64,000 bases of DNA from Phorcus lineatus (lineage: Eukaryota; Mollusca; Gastropoda; Trochida; Trochidae). Below the pieces are notes generated by a model. It did no database searches and was not told the origin of the DNA. It was given only the letters and a program-made list of their open reading frames with translations. Below are positions 21,576-33,034 of this stretch, piece after piece; positions within the stretch are counted from its first letter, which is position 1, and the number at the start of each line of letters is the position of its first letter. The DNA lies in NCBI GenBank assembly GCA_921293015.1, contig OV121097.1, forward strand, positions 13,517,940 to 13,581,939. Direction: 5' to 3'. A program made the position numbers and the translations under genes.

Positions 21576-24500
21576 GAAAAGTTGTTTCGAGAGAAAAAAT
21601 AATACTGGGACTGGTTTGAGAAAACGACAATCTGAACTTTGTTCTCTGAAACCTTAGAAATGTAAAAAAGAAAATGAAGCATAAATCAATTCGTCGGGAA
21701 AAGGGTCAGGTGGCAATTATTCACACTGTAGTAAATATATTCATGTTGGAGAAATTGAACTTCGAATCAAGGGTTCCGTGGCTCGACACCCAAACATAAA
21801 AACTGTTTTACACGCATTCAGGTTTTGGTGCAATGCTATACTATATTAATTTTCAGCGCAGTTGCACCCATGGATCGCCAGTTCAAGCCAATGCTCGCAG
21901 GTTTCACGACAATGCATAGCATCTTAAGTTTAATTTGCGAGCTTTTTCCCTACCATATTGCTAGCAGTCGTGATATAATTGAAATACTCTTGAAAGCAGC
22001 TCAATGCAGCTCAACTCATGTTTGAGAAATTGAACTATTCGAATAATATCGAGAGGTGTCCAATCGGAAGAAGAATTATCTCTTTACGTAACTGAAAAAA
22101 ACACAATTAACATGTTTTTCTTTCCATTTCTTTTCAAAAACTTGATATATGAAAACTTGCATAATCGTTAGGGAGAAATTAGGTTTTTAGTTTGTTTTAG
22201 AAATGTGTTTGAAAAGATATATTTTACAACAATTAAATATACATGTATAAGCTACACGTCTCCATACAGCCTTTTGTCAAGTTAAAAAAAAACCCTGACA
22301 AGTTGAAGAATTGGAAAATAGTTTAATAGAACCTATAAGCCAAATTCAACAAGCAGCCATAGTTAATACAAATTAACCCCTTTTACAGGAAAAAGCAATG
22401 AAAATCAAAAACGCTTCATGAACAGGATTTATGATATATAAATTGTATAATACCACTTTGCTTTGAAATATACTGCTTTTTTACATCGAATTTTAAAAGG
22501 CTAAGTCCCCTTTTGTCAAATACATTGTGTCCTCTTCATTGATAAGCATTATGAAATGTGAAGACAATAATTGTCATATAAATGGCTGCGCCAAGGTGGT
22601 TGCCTTTCTCCTTTTGTTTTCACGCTCTAAGAAGAACATAATGTCATGTCATTTGTAATATTGACATAGTTTAGTACTAATGATCGTCGTTTATGCCTTT
22701 GAGACGGCAATCAAGTAGATTAATTCTTGTTGTTTGAAAAAAATCAGTATAGTGAGAATGAACGGGTTTAAGTCGTGATTAGATAAGAAAACTGGACAGA
22801 AGCGCGCTAATGATTCAGATGTAATTTTTTAAAAAATATTAACAGCAGACACAAAGACAAACATAGGTTGATGCTGTTAAGTACGTTTATAACTAATGTA
22901 CACAATAATTGGACACAGAATTTCGATTTTTAAAAATATTTATAGGGCCGTTTTGCTGAATTGAAAAAATGTATAAATAATTTGGCATTTTAGAGAAAGA
23001 GAATTAGAGAGTTTAAGGAGGCGATTTTAGTTTGACTAAGGTTATGAGTTATTTTTGCTCTTACTAACGTCAAATTAAAAATCATGGAACATACTCTGTG
23101 TCACTTTAACATATCATTTTGTTGTTAGTATTGTTACCAGCAAACACTTAAAAACATTTGATAACCTATCTATAAATGAATCTAAGTAATAGTCATTAGA
23201 AATTGAATTTCATACATCATTTCTAAGAATCTTTGACACAGCTTTACGCAGGCTATGAAATCAGTGAAGCGTGATATGATGATAATTACTAAAGAATCGA
23301 TTTTTAATGGCTGTTTTGTCTCGTTGTTTATAGATACGCTGTCATCCAACGTCAACACTAAATTCAAATTTCTTGGCTACGTAATGATATGAATGTGTGA
23401 AGTGAAGTCCCGTGACATTCTTTCTATTGAGTCTCTAGTTTCTAGTTTCCTCCAGTCAACAACTCAACAACAGTCAGTTTTTATGTAAGCATATGAATTC
23501 CAAACAGTATGGCACGTGTCCCAAAAGGGTTTGCTAACATTATGGTTATTTTATGAAAAAACAACATGAACATTCACGTTCGTTGGATAGGTTGTGTACT
23601 ATTACCAACTTGATCCTAACCGTTAACATTGAATGAGGTCATCAATTGCACTATTGACGTGTAAGATAACCAACTTGATGCTCATCGTTAACATTTAATC
23701 AATTCATCAATTACACCAATGAAATGGAAATGGACAAATAATAAACTTTCGTTTTTGCTTCCTTATTGAAAAGAAGGTAGTGAACAGTTTATCAACCGCT
23801 GCATTGATCAAAACATATTTCTTGGAAATATATTGAGCGAAAGTCCCATAGAGAACACAACTTTGAATTCTTAAGGATATGTTTGCAAACCAATTTCTAT
23901 CAATGAAATGGTTGTATTTTATAATGAAGAAGATAAATTACGCTTTTGATACATAGCTAGCAGTATTTTACATTCTACAAACTAATTGGTCCGAGCCACT
24001 CCGAGAGTCATATATGCCTTACTTATATAATTAATCAATGGTGTCATTTGATCTCGTAGTATCGACTGTTACCAAAAAGACAAATTTTAAAGCTTATTGT
24101 TTTTTTTACAGTGACAATATGAAGGTAGAACGTCACAAATATGATCTTAAACCGGACAGTGGCGCGCGTCTAATAGTCAAATGTAATATGGATACTTATC
24201 TAAAAAAGCCAGGAGGGCAGTTATGAGTTGATAGCGTTTGTTTGTTATATCACTAGTATCCATGTATAGTTGACGTGATATCGACACGTATGTGCATTTA
24301 TAAGGCTGTTTTGAGATTTTCACGGAAAACCAGTATTTGTCATATGTCTTTTGGACAACAAAAGCTAAGAAGTTTTGATTTTATATCACCACATATGACA
24401 TTTAGGATCGTATCAAAAGTAAATTAAATGTTATGAAAATCACCGAGTGGCTCTTTAAAGGGAATCCCATGTTCAGAGACAAATCAATGTTAAGTTTGAA

Positions 24501-25229
24501 AACTCAATTTGAATAATCATAAGTCAACATTGTGAAAAGTATTCACCTACTTAATTACAATGTTATTTTAACGTTTTCACCATTTTTCTAGTCATAATAG
24601 TTAGTTGTCAAGTGAGTCGAATGATCATTGTTAAAGATGAAGCCCCGCTTCTTTTGTCAAAGTTTTTTGGTCGTTCCAAGGATAGGACTTTCTCAAATGT
24701 TTACACAAAAAGAACACGATGCCACAAAACAGGTGTAAGGTATTAAAGTTTAAACGAAAGAAAGAGACGAACATGTTTGTTGGATTAATTATGTGATTGT
24801 AATGCGAGGCTGTGCTTAAATGACCATTTTATTGAAAGTTAAATTTAAGCGAAAAAACAAATAACCTTTCACACAATCTCTTTTGTCCAGTTATTCTTTC
24901 AATATCTTGTTTCTCGGTCTGGAATAAACTATTCAAGAAACTTATAACGTCAATAAGCATATACTCTATACTGAATGTAGGTATGAAAAAAATCATGTCA
25001 TTTTGGTCTTCTTGCCACAGAATTATTTCTATCAGTTTGTTTCTTTTTCTTTGTGCTTTAAAGAAAAATGTATAACATGTTAAATCAAGTATGTGAATCT
25101 GTCATATATCTGACTGATATACGCTATATGACCTATACATTTTATCATATATATAGATGAGAATATACACTATGTGAATCCAGTCATGCCTATCTGTAGA
25201 TATTCAATGTAAATACTGAAATTGTATGT
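21576..25229. other. Gene-poor stretch with dispersed repeat copies
   Basis: I see no host gene. At 21,820-21,930 is a copy of the TGCAATGCTA/CAGCGCA...GCAGGTTTCAC repeat also at 42,125-42,230. At 22,785-23,110 and, shorter, at about 24,093-24,190 are copies of the family described at 50,840-51,515. At about 23,606-23,725 a ~65-bp segment containing CCAACTTGAT and CATCAATT is tandemly duplicated with changes. Confidence 0.6.
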
Positions 25230-25510
25230 GAAATGATTATGTGAGGTACCCTCAGAAAAGAAATAAAGTGATAAAAAAAATCTACATAGATTGCAATGTA
25301 ATCCCAGAAATGTGGAAAAGATCTAAGATTGTTCTAGTACCAAAGAAGACGGATTCCACCGAAATTAACGATTTTAGACCAGTCGCTCTTACTTCCATTG
25401 CTATGAAACGTTTTGAGCGCATCATTTTAAACTTCCTATTGTGACGTGTGATGTTCGGCGTTCGTACAAGTTTGCGTATAGAGCATGAAGGGGCGTCAAA
25501 AATGCTAAAC
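25230..25510 (+). pseudogene. LINE reverse transcriptase fragment
   Basis: The 67-codon frame reads I-P-E-M-W-K-R-S-K-I-V-L-V-P-K-K, then D-F-R-P-V-A-L-T-S-I-A-M-K-R-F-E-R-I, the conserved fingers/palm start of non-LTR retrotransposon RT. After a stop at 25,442 another frame resumes with Y-K-F-A-Y-R-A and R-G-V-K-N-A, also typical of this position. The wording is closest to L2/CR1-group elements. The piece is truncated at both ends, has at least one frameshift, and ends in a (CAT)n tract at about 25,530-25,575. Confidence 0.75.
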
Positions 25511-25530
25511 TCTGTATTTTGAATAGCGTT

Positions 25531-25575
25531 TATCATCATCATCATCACCATTATCATCATCATCATCATCATCAT
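25531..25575 (+). repeat. Interrupted (CAT)n microsatellite
   Basis: About 14 ATC/CAT units with CACCATTAT interruptions, directly after the LINE fragment. Confidence 0.9.
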
Positions 25576-25834
25576 ACAATAATTGTTGACATTTCACGAG
25601 GCGGACCTAAGACATATGTATTCTCACCAACCTTCGGCTATGTATCTTGAAAGTAGAACAAGAACTAATTAGAATTTTCTAAAGAAACAGTGGCACATTT
25701 GTCAACACAATTCTTTCTATACAAATTAGTTGAACCATACAACATATTATTAATCGATTGTCAAAGTCAATAGTCTACATCGTATTGCACCTGTCATTGA
25801 TTTTTTATTTTAAAAACAACCACTTTAGTGTATA

Positions 25835-26442
25835 CAGCTGCATATCAGAAGTTTATTCACTTTCTACTGTATCTTAATGCAAATATGTAATTTGGGTTTG
25901 GTTTGAATGTCAATAAAACAACTTCAGCAGAATTAACACAGGACTTACTCCAATTGTCAATGTGTAAAGTAGACATTTATTAATTTATTGTGGGAATGTC
26001 TCGTCTCTCGAACAAACATTTTGGCATGATTAAATGGACAGAAGGGGTTACATTTTCGAAATTACGATTTCCCAAAATTTCGATTAAAATGTTCAATTTT
26101 GAATCTTGGAGAACAAAATCAGCAAACTCCTATTGACTTAATGCAAACGAACAAATATGACTTGCATTCAAAAGTTGTAATCAGCTAATAATGAGTTTGT
26201 AGAGAAAAATAGAAATTACTGTTTTCGAAATTTTAACCCCTGGTCAATTCAGTGACCTGCCAAAAACTTTTACGGTTAACTGTTGGTTATGGCATACGAT
26301 TGCGTAAAGGTGCAATGGATCTTCTGTTCTGTATTGATAAATAAAAATAATCTAAATCTTTTTCGAAGTGTTTAATTGCCAAATTATATGATATTTGCAC
26401 CAAGATTCGCAGGTATGTGAACAAACTTTTGGTCTGCAGCTG
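25835..26442. mobile_element. 608-bp non-autonomous DNA transposon with CAGCTGCA inverted ends
   Basis: The left end reads CAGCTGCATATCAGAAGTTT and the complement of the right end CAGCTGCAGACCAAAAGTTT. Similarity continues about 60 bp inward through GTGCAAATAT-type sequence. TA precedes the left end here and in the 7,350 copy, but the right flank is not an exact TA, so the duplication is unresolved. A Tc1/mariner-like origin is possible but unproven. It has no ORF. Related pieces lie at 7,350-7,795 and 62,486-62,550. Confidence 0.8.
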
Positions 26443-28990
26443 CAATATAACTGTCCTTTTTGCAATTTCTAGACATAAATTATAGATCCATCCTTGGTAA
26501 ATTTAAATGCAAAGGTTTGTACATTATCAATAAATTCAAATTCGCACTCTCCCCAATACCTCTGTTATTTATTCCGATACTCTCACCCTATCTCCAACTA
26601 CCTCTGCTTGGCTTTCCTTTAGTAACACTCCAGTTTATTACTAAACTTTGATTGCAAAGAATCAGGATACAGGAGATTAGACAAGAAAAATGTATACGTG
26701 TTACAGAAGCTACGAGGGAAAATGACCTGAGTTACCATTGTGATGAGAGAATGCTGTATCAAATTGATTTCACCTCGTCCAAGAACATTGACATATGATT
26801 AAACCAAATGATTTAGAGCACGACCCAATGATTATCAATCTATATACATGTACCTATAATTTCTCACTTTGAAGATTACACATATTCTTGAATGTTGATT
26901 GGTTGAGAGCACGGTCATGTGGTCTAAATTGCAGAATAATAATTTTTCATATATTCGTGTGTCTCAAGCTTCATTCAAACACTAATGTGAACCCGCAAGC
27001 TCTCTTGGTTCACAGGAGTATGAATATAGATTTGACATCGTTCGTTTTCCATTGCAAACACACACATTGACATTCATTCTTAAATAAATACTGAGTTAAT
27101 GGATACTCTCATTAGTTATTTTTGCCATGAATAAAAGATTCCGGCAAAGGAAATAAAGAAGGAAAAAAAGATAGCAAAGAAAAAGAGCAGACAATAAAGC
27201 ATGTCTTACTTATACTAGAAGGTTGATATATGTACACATTACGCTCTTTGTAGCATATTTTATGAAAAAACTAGGCAACTTCTGGTGGATTTTAAGATAA
27301 GTGAAATGCAGCGCAATGTCAACTTCAAAGATTTGTACGTTTTTTAAAAGTTGATCTTTAAAAAGCATTTCAAGAAAAAAAATTCAAAATAATTCTATTG
27401 ACCTTTCTTATTAAAGTTTGATTCTTTACAATTTGTAATTTATTTGTCTGACTTGTTTAAGCAACTGATTTAGTTAAGTCTGTATTAACTAAAGCAAGAT
27501 AGAGTTCAATTGGTTATTTAAAGTCGGTTTTGCGGATGTTAATGACTTACTCTAAATATATGCCGGCGGTTTTCAAAACATCCTGCATGTTTCCTAAATG
27601 GTCCTCAACAATGCTTTGCAAGTACAAGTGCAAGTGACGATCGCTATATATCGATGTCCTTCACAAACTTCATCTTGATTACATATGGGGATTAAAGGTC
27701 AATCAACCTATTCACAAAAATTATTTGTACAATACAACTTATAAACCATTTGGACCTCACTGTCCATGGTAACCATTCAATGTCCTTATCGATGCAAGGA
27801 AACTTTTCAAGTTAACGAATTCACACTAGAGGACATCTTAGTCGATGAACAAGCTGATGCACTAGTTCCTAAGATTGAAAGTAAATATCTTGAACAAGTA
27901 ATAGAAGATAAACGCCAACCTCTATTTTCTTTACATTCGTGAGTATTTCGTAAATGTGTTTCAGCGACATCAGATAATTTAAATGTTGAACTTCGATTTC
28001 TTATAACAAGATGATAAGTGTTTTTAATTTTTTTAACCTGCGAAATGAAAAATGATTAAATTCAAAAAAATGTTTGGTTAAAATAAAACCACGGGCTCTG
28101 TAGTTCATCGGTCTTTCCATTATTTGATTATACAAAATAATATGAAAATGTACTTAATTATCAACGACCATTTATTTTTGTAGGTTTTTTCATCAACACA
28201 ATTCAGCATCTCAGGGTGTTTTTGTTCAGAGAAATACAATAATTCTATTCTATGGCTCACCTAGGTAAAATGTCATTCCTATTAGACATATTCTTCCTAA
28301 GCATTGACACAATTGATATCACTGATGAATTTGGTTCTGAAGCGAGTTATAGAAGGTTTAGATATGATATGTTTAAAAAACAAGATCTCGAATAGAACCA
28401 TTTGATCATTTAAAAATAAGTGATCTTAGCAACCCGTGTAAAAAAGTCAATGTTCCTTTCTTATAGTATAAGAGTTATGATGGTCTTATAGCAGAGCTGA
28501 ATGATGACATATGCTGACTTTCCCATGCACGAAAAGCATACCTGTTTGTCAACACATCAAATGCCATGATTCAAGCGAAATAGTATGAATCATCAAAAAG
28601 ACTAAACCGCACTGACTGTTGGTTGGTGAGTTATTGGCTAATGGCACAAATAAAATTTGATTTTTTGTCAATTCCATAAGAACAGGTTTAAACGAAAATC
28701 ATTTGGCTATAAATGTTTCATTATGTATATTGAAAGGAAGCATTGATTAAGCATTAATAAAAAATAAGTATTTTGGATGAAAAGAATATGCTAGTGATGC
28801 AAAAAGAACTATAACATGACGTTATAAATGGATATTTCGACGTCATCAATCGTTTGTGTAACTGAAGTAAATGTCCAGTTTCCGGTCACGTGACAATATC
28901 TGCAGTCATTCAGGTTGTACGAATCATTAATTGTTTTCAAGAAATCTCAAAGAAATCCTGACAACGTTATAATACATAAAACAGATAATC
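26443..28990. other. Gene-poor stretch, one orphan open segment at 27,756-27,944
   Basis: Nothing recognisable apart from the open segment listed next. Base composition is AT-rich and uniform. No terminal repeats, microsatellites over 20 bp or RNA genes were seen. Confidence 0.5.
27756..27944 (+). other. Unrecognised open segment, possible decayed exon
   Basis: About 60 codons stay open up to a TGA at 27,942-27,944, with charged, protein-like composition (F-T-L-E-D-I-L-V-D-E-Q-A-D-A, then K-Y-L-E-Q-V-I-E-D-K). It stands out from the hydrophobic, lysine/asparagine-rich noise in neighbouring frames. There is no clear start codon or splice acceptor. It could be a relic of a transposon protein or a host exon. 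Confidence 0.25.
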
Positions 28991-28997
28991 AGATAAT

Positions 28998-29003
28998 TTT
29001 ATT
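28998..29003 (-). terminator. Candidate polyadenylation signal of the lectin-PAN gene
   Basis: The minus strand reads AATAAA here, 165 bp downstream of the stop codon of the lectin-PAN gene, and it is the nearest AATAAA. Confidence 0.6.
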
Positions 29004-29167
29004 GCCTCTGAAATTTTCATTCAAAGATGAACTATTTTTCAGATTCTGAAGTAGAAAAGACAAAGTCAACATCCTTCTGTATTCTTTTAATGAAAAGGGA
29101 AGTACTATATTAAATATATATCGCCAATGCATGTCAAAATACATGTTATACGCAAGAGAGTTTTTCT

Positions 29168-31978
29168 CTAGCAATCCTTGATTTTATAGGTCTTCCAGTC
29201 GGTGTCCAATGTCATGGTCACGACTGTTGCTAGAAGACAGTTGAGTTGTGCCCCTTGACGGAAGCTGAAGGCAATACAGGGTTCAGTTTCGAAGCAGGCT
29301 CTTCCACATTCTGCGACTGAGGTGACCGAGAGAGAACTTGTTGGTGTCGATAATATGTTTGACTTGATAGATATAAACTCCATTCCTGAAATTGAATTGA
29401 TGTTTTTAGAAGATCACCACTGCCGTGTACTCGGTAAAGAGGGGACGTTCGAAGATGGCGACCAAAACAGTACAACAGAGATACATTGTAGGTGTCTGAT
29501 TCCATTCCTCCTAGTTGTCAATGATTAAATGGTAAGATTTAACTTTGAATAGTCAGGATATGAATATGGAATATATTGGTGCAGCGTTTGGTTGCACAAA
29601 CTTCAACAAAAAAAGTAATTTCCGTATAAAGTTGAATTTTATCGCACTTATATTTTCCAAGCGGGACTTTATACTCTAAAAGTGTATTTCTCTACCCTTA
29701 AGGAGCTTGAATGTTAAAGATATCGTCACACACAGTTGCTATCGGGCGTAATAAAGATTTCTGAGTGAAAGTGATTTACTTGAGTAATTTATTAGTTATT
29801 GCCAAATTGAAAAATCAACAAGGCAGCGGAAGGAATTCGGTTTTAAATGGGTGGAGGGAACCCAGAAATATAGGTTTGGAGGGGAGCTTTTTGGATGGGG
29901 AGTGCACAGAAGAAATACTTCAATGCGTTTCAAAATTGATTCGCTGCCTATTTAGTCTGTTACTTACTTAATTTTCTTCCAGTTGCTTGCAATTCAGATG
30001 CTGTAATATGACCTCGTTTCTCTTTCCAGATCCTAACAAACCTCACGGGTCGAGTCAGAGTACAGCTGAAGGTTAGAGTTGCAGCTGAGAGTTTCTGATT
30101 TGGCCATTGTCCACACGTGATGACGTCACTTCCTGGACAGTCGATAGCGTGGGTCGAGACACCAATAGAAGCATTCTTCAAATGGTTTTCTAGAGAAGAC
30201 AAACATTTGCTAAGTAGTGAGACAACAAGCGATTGAACTAGGAACTCTAGCTCGAACCTGGGGTAGATTTAGTTGTTTGAACCGACAATCTTGCATTTCT
30301 GAAATTTAAATTTTTTAGATGAAAATGGTTAATTTTAATCGAATGCTAAGATGGTGATTGTATATTCACATGATTCGGTTTTAGCACATCGAGTTACGCT
30401 AAAGACGATTTAAGACAGACGACTTAACAGTTTTACGATATTTATGAATGATATTTGTATGAATGATTTGGTATCAATTTGCTTTTTTTGAATATGAATT
30501 TCGTTTAACTTTCAAATTGCCTCCACCGAAACATCTCCTGAAGCCCTGAAGAATGTAGATGTGAATGAAAGTAGGGTGTCGTAAGTCAATAATCCAGAAT
30601 TTGGCGTTAGAAGGCAAATATCTCTTCCACACTGGTGTAGTGGTTAACAGGCTGGTCTATCACGCCAATGGCCCTGGTTCGAATCTCGGTGGAGGCACCA
30701 AATATTTGTAACCTTTGCCATGTCATGTGTTGTGTCCCTTGTCAAGACACTTCAACCACATTGCACTCAGTCCACCCAGCTGTAAAATTGGGTACCTGAG
30801 CAAGGGAAGGTATGGACCTACACGGTTGCGCCAAGCGCTGAATAGGCTTCATCGAAGTACTATTCCCAAAGGGTAATAATACAATTTGTGCGCTTTGAGC
30901 ATGCTCTGTCATGTATATATGCGCGGTACAAGAAAGCTTTTATTATAATTATTATTAAAGTAGTATATTGAGACAGGGGAGATGTGATTATAAACAGAAG
31001 ATTTCTAATCTTATCCTTCAGTTAGTACTCCTCGTTTTCTCTAAGAGACCAGGATTGACCCAAGCTATGTTACATCAAAAATAAAATAAACTTTGTAAAC
31101 GTTTCGATGATAATTCATACGTTGGAAAATTTGGTTTGTTCTTAAGACAAATTGTTTAAAGTCTCTTTTGAGGTCTTACTTTCAAATATAAACTCTTAAG
31201 AAAATTAAGTGACGTACCGAATCCATTCGAAGGTGAGCGAAGGGTGAGCTCTGTGACCATGTAGAAAGCCTGAAGATCACCCTGCCAATAAGGTTCTAGT
31301 TCCAAGAGAGTCATACTATTGGTGGATAGATGTCCATCGTTGCCAAACGAAGAACCAAATGTTTGAGGCTGATTTGTGTAAGATCCTGATTGCTTGCTGG
31401 GTTTGTTCAATAAGATATTCTCGCCTGTATAAGAAGAGAAAGATATATATAACTCTTAAGGATTTTCAGAAGAACATTATCAGACCATTGTTAGAAACTG
31501 AATATATATATATATTGACCAGGCATTTTTCTGGAAAACAAAAAAGCATATAATAAATACGAAATAATGAACAAATATTTATTAATTTTGTTTCACTTTC
31601 TGAATGATACAATGAATAGTATGAAATAACAACCGAATGAAATCAAACACAAACACAACTCATGTGATAAACGGGTAGGCATATATTCGAAACGTCATAA
31701 CTTTGAAATAAAGAAGTTGTTTTCTCGAAAATCCTGTCTCTATTCATATAATTCATAAACATAATCTCTATATTATATCCGTATACATATTTCATGTCAC
31801 AACCAAATTGATAAGATAAAAGTTTAAATCTGGCAATAAAATTGACCAAAAAACAAACAAAATATTTTTTTTCAGAATTTATGTCATAATTACAGTTTTG
31901 AAAAACAATAAATGATATATACGAACCGTACATATAGGGCAGAGAAACCAGAGATAGGCAAACTATAAAGACTTCCAT
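29168..31978 (-). CDS. Secreted fucolectin-like (F5/8 C) lectin with PAN/apple domain, four exons
   Basis: Exons on the minus strand are 31,927-31,978, 31,218-31,424, 29,968-30,189 and 29,168-29,385. All introns are GT-AG (donors GTTCGT, GTACGT, GTAAGT) and all fall in phase 1. The spliced frame is 232 residues from ATG at 31,978 to TAG at 29,168. Residues 1-18 are a signal peptide (M-E-V-F-I-V-C-L-S-L-V-S-L). Residues about 19-160 form an F5/8 type C/fucolectin-like fold: N-I-L-L-N-K-P-S at the start, Y-W-Q-G-D-L in the middle, then C-T-L-T-R-P-V-R-F-V-R-I and A-S-E-L-Q at the end. About 172-232 is a PAN/apple domain (V-A-E-C-G-R-A-C, C-I-A-F-S-F, N-C-L-L, ending K-D-C). Such proteins bind glycans outside the cell and are often immune effectors. 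The sugar-binding His/Arg set was not verified. The exon 1 donor is weak but keeps frame. Neighbours give no operon-like context. Confidence 0.88.
30622..30960 (+). mobile_element. tRNA-derived SINE in intron 2 of the lectin-PAN gene
   Basis: The head has a pol III A box (TGGTGTAGTGGTTA, about 30,633-30,646) and B box (GGTTCGAATCT, 30,676-30,686) at tRNA spacing. It is followed by a tRNA-unrelated body (CACTTCAACCACATTGCACT, CAGTCCACCCAGCTGTAAAA) and a tail ending in (TTA)n. The body resembles widespread invertebrate SINE central domains, but I cannot name the family for certain. It is antisense to the host gene. Confidence 0.85.
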
Positions 31979-32005
31979 GTTATCTCTGATCCGTTCACCA
32001 AAGCA

Positions 32006-32032
32006 ACGCTGACAACGCTGACAACGCTGACA
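32006..32032 (-). repeat. Triplicated 9-mer just upstream of the lectin-PAN start codon
   Basis: ACGCTGACA is repeated three times without change, 28 bp upstream of the ATG, so it probably lies in the 5' UTR or the core promoter. The long minus-strand open frame through here is upstream of the preferred signal-peptide ATG at 31,978. Confidence 0.75.
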
Positions 32033-32613
32033 ATTGCGACTAAGCAAAGGAAACATTTAATGTATTTTGAAATCCAGGGCCAATAATCAATGCGAGTTAA
32101 TCCTGTAAACAAGTTTCACTACGATAAACATTGTTAGTGTTTAAAAATCAATCAAAAAGTCATTATATCAAAAAAGTCTTTTATCTGACACGACAAGGGG
32201 TATTGACCAGAACTAATTATGGAAAGTTCAAACAAAACTCTTTGTATTCCTTATATTTCGTCATATGATGATTTTATTGATATATAGTTGATACTAAGTA
32301 AGTAACCTTATTTTAGTTTTAAAATACAGCAGTGACGTCATTGTATTGTTTCAATCATACATTATCCTACAAGAATCTACTGCTTCTATGTGGACAATTG
32401 AGCAATAATAATTTTGAGATGGTCCCCGGAAGGGAACTGGTTTCATTATTTGATAACACAACATCATCCTCCAAAGAAATGTCTTCGAAGTGTGGATACT
32501 CGGCCACGTCTTCCCACTCATCAACAAAATTGCCATACATAATGTCTAAGTTGAATTAAGACCACCTTCTTTTTATACCAAATCCCAAGCTGATTGCGGT
32601 TTCAAACGTCTTG

Positions 32614-32775
32614 CACGTGAATTAAGCTGGTAACGTTGCACGTGCATTAAGAATGTACTAGCTAGATGGTTACATTGCACGTGCATAAAGAATGTACTGG
32701 CGAAATGGTAACGTTGCACGTGCATTGAGAATGTACCGGCAAGATGGTAACGTTGCACGTGCATTAAGAATGACC
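32614..32775 (+). repeat. Minisatellite, 39-bp unit, each with a CACGTG E-box
   Basis: CACGTG recurs at 32,614, 32,639, 32,678, 32,717 and 32,756, the last four spaced exactly 39 bp apart. Each unit reads GTTGCACGTGCATTAAGAAT followed by GTACTGGC-AGATGGTAAC with few changes. The palindromic E-box is kept in every unit. Both strands read open across it only because the unit length is a multiple of three. Confidence 0.92.
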
Positions 32776-32934
32776 GGTGAACCAGTTGGGACCATCTCAA
32801 ATTTTGTTAAAGGATTTTGTTTTATTGAAAAACGTTTTTTGTGTTATAATTATGCAATGAAATACGAATGTTATTATCATAAACCAAAGCAGGTCATACA
32901 AAAAACACTTTAAACTAGGCTGTATTTTAAGTCA

Positions 32935-33034
32935 GATAACATACTCGTAACCGTACATTCGTGAAAACAATGTCCTCGCCGCTTCGCGGCTCGTACATTC
33001 TTTTTCACGAATGTACGGTTACTTGTATGTTATC
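32935..33034. repeat. 100-bp near-perfect palindrome (foldback)
   Basis: The arms GATAACATACTCGTAACCGT and its complement at the right end meet in a GC-rich centre, GCCGCTTCGCGGC. This would fold into a long hairpin and looks like a MITE core. No clear target duplication was seen. Confidence 0.85.

Noticed and set aside
30622-30700. tRNA gene
   Set aside because: A and B boxes are good, but the fold continues into a SINE body and an (TTA)n tail, so it is a SINE head.
32573-32800. Repetitive minus-strand protein with MHVQRYHLA units
   Set aside because: The frame is open only because the minisatellite unit is 39 bp, a multiple of three; no domain or start context.
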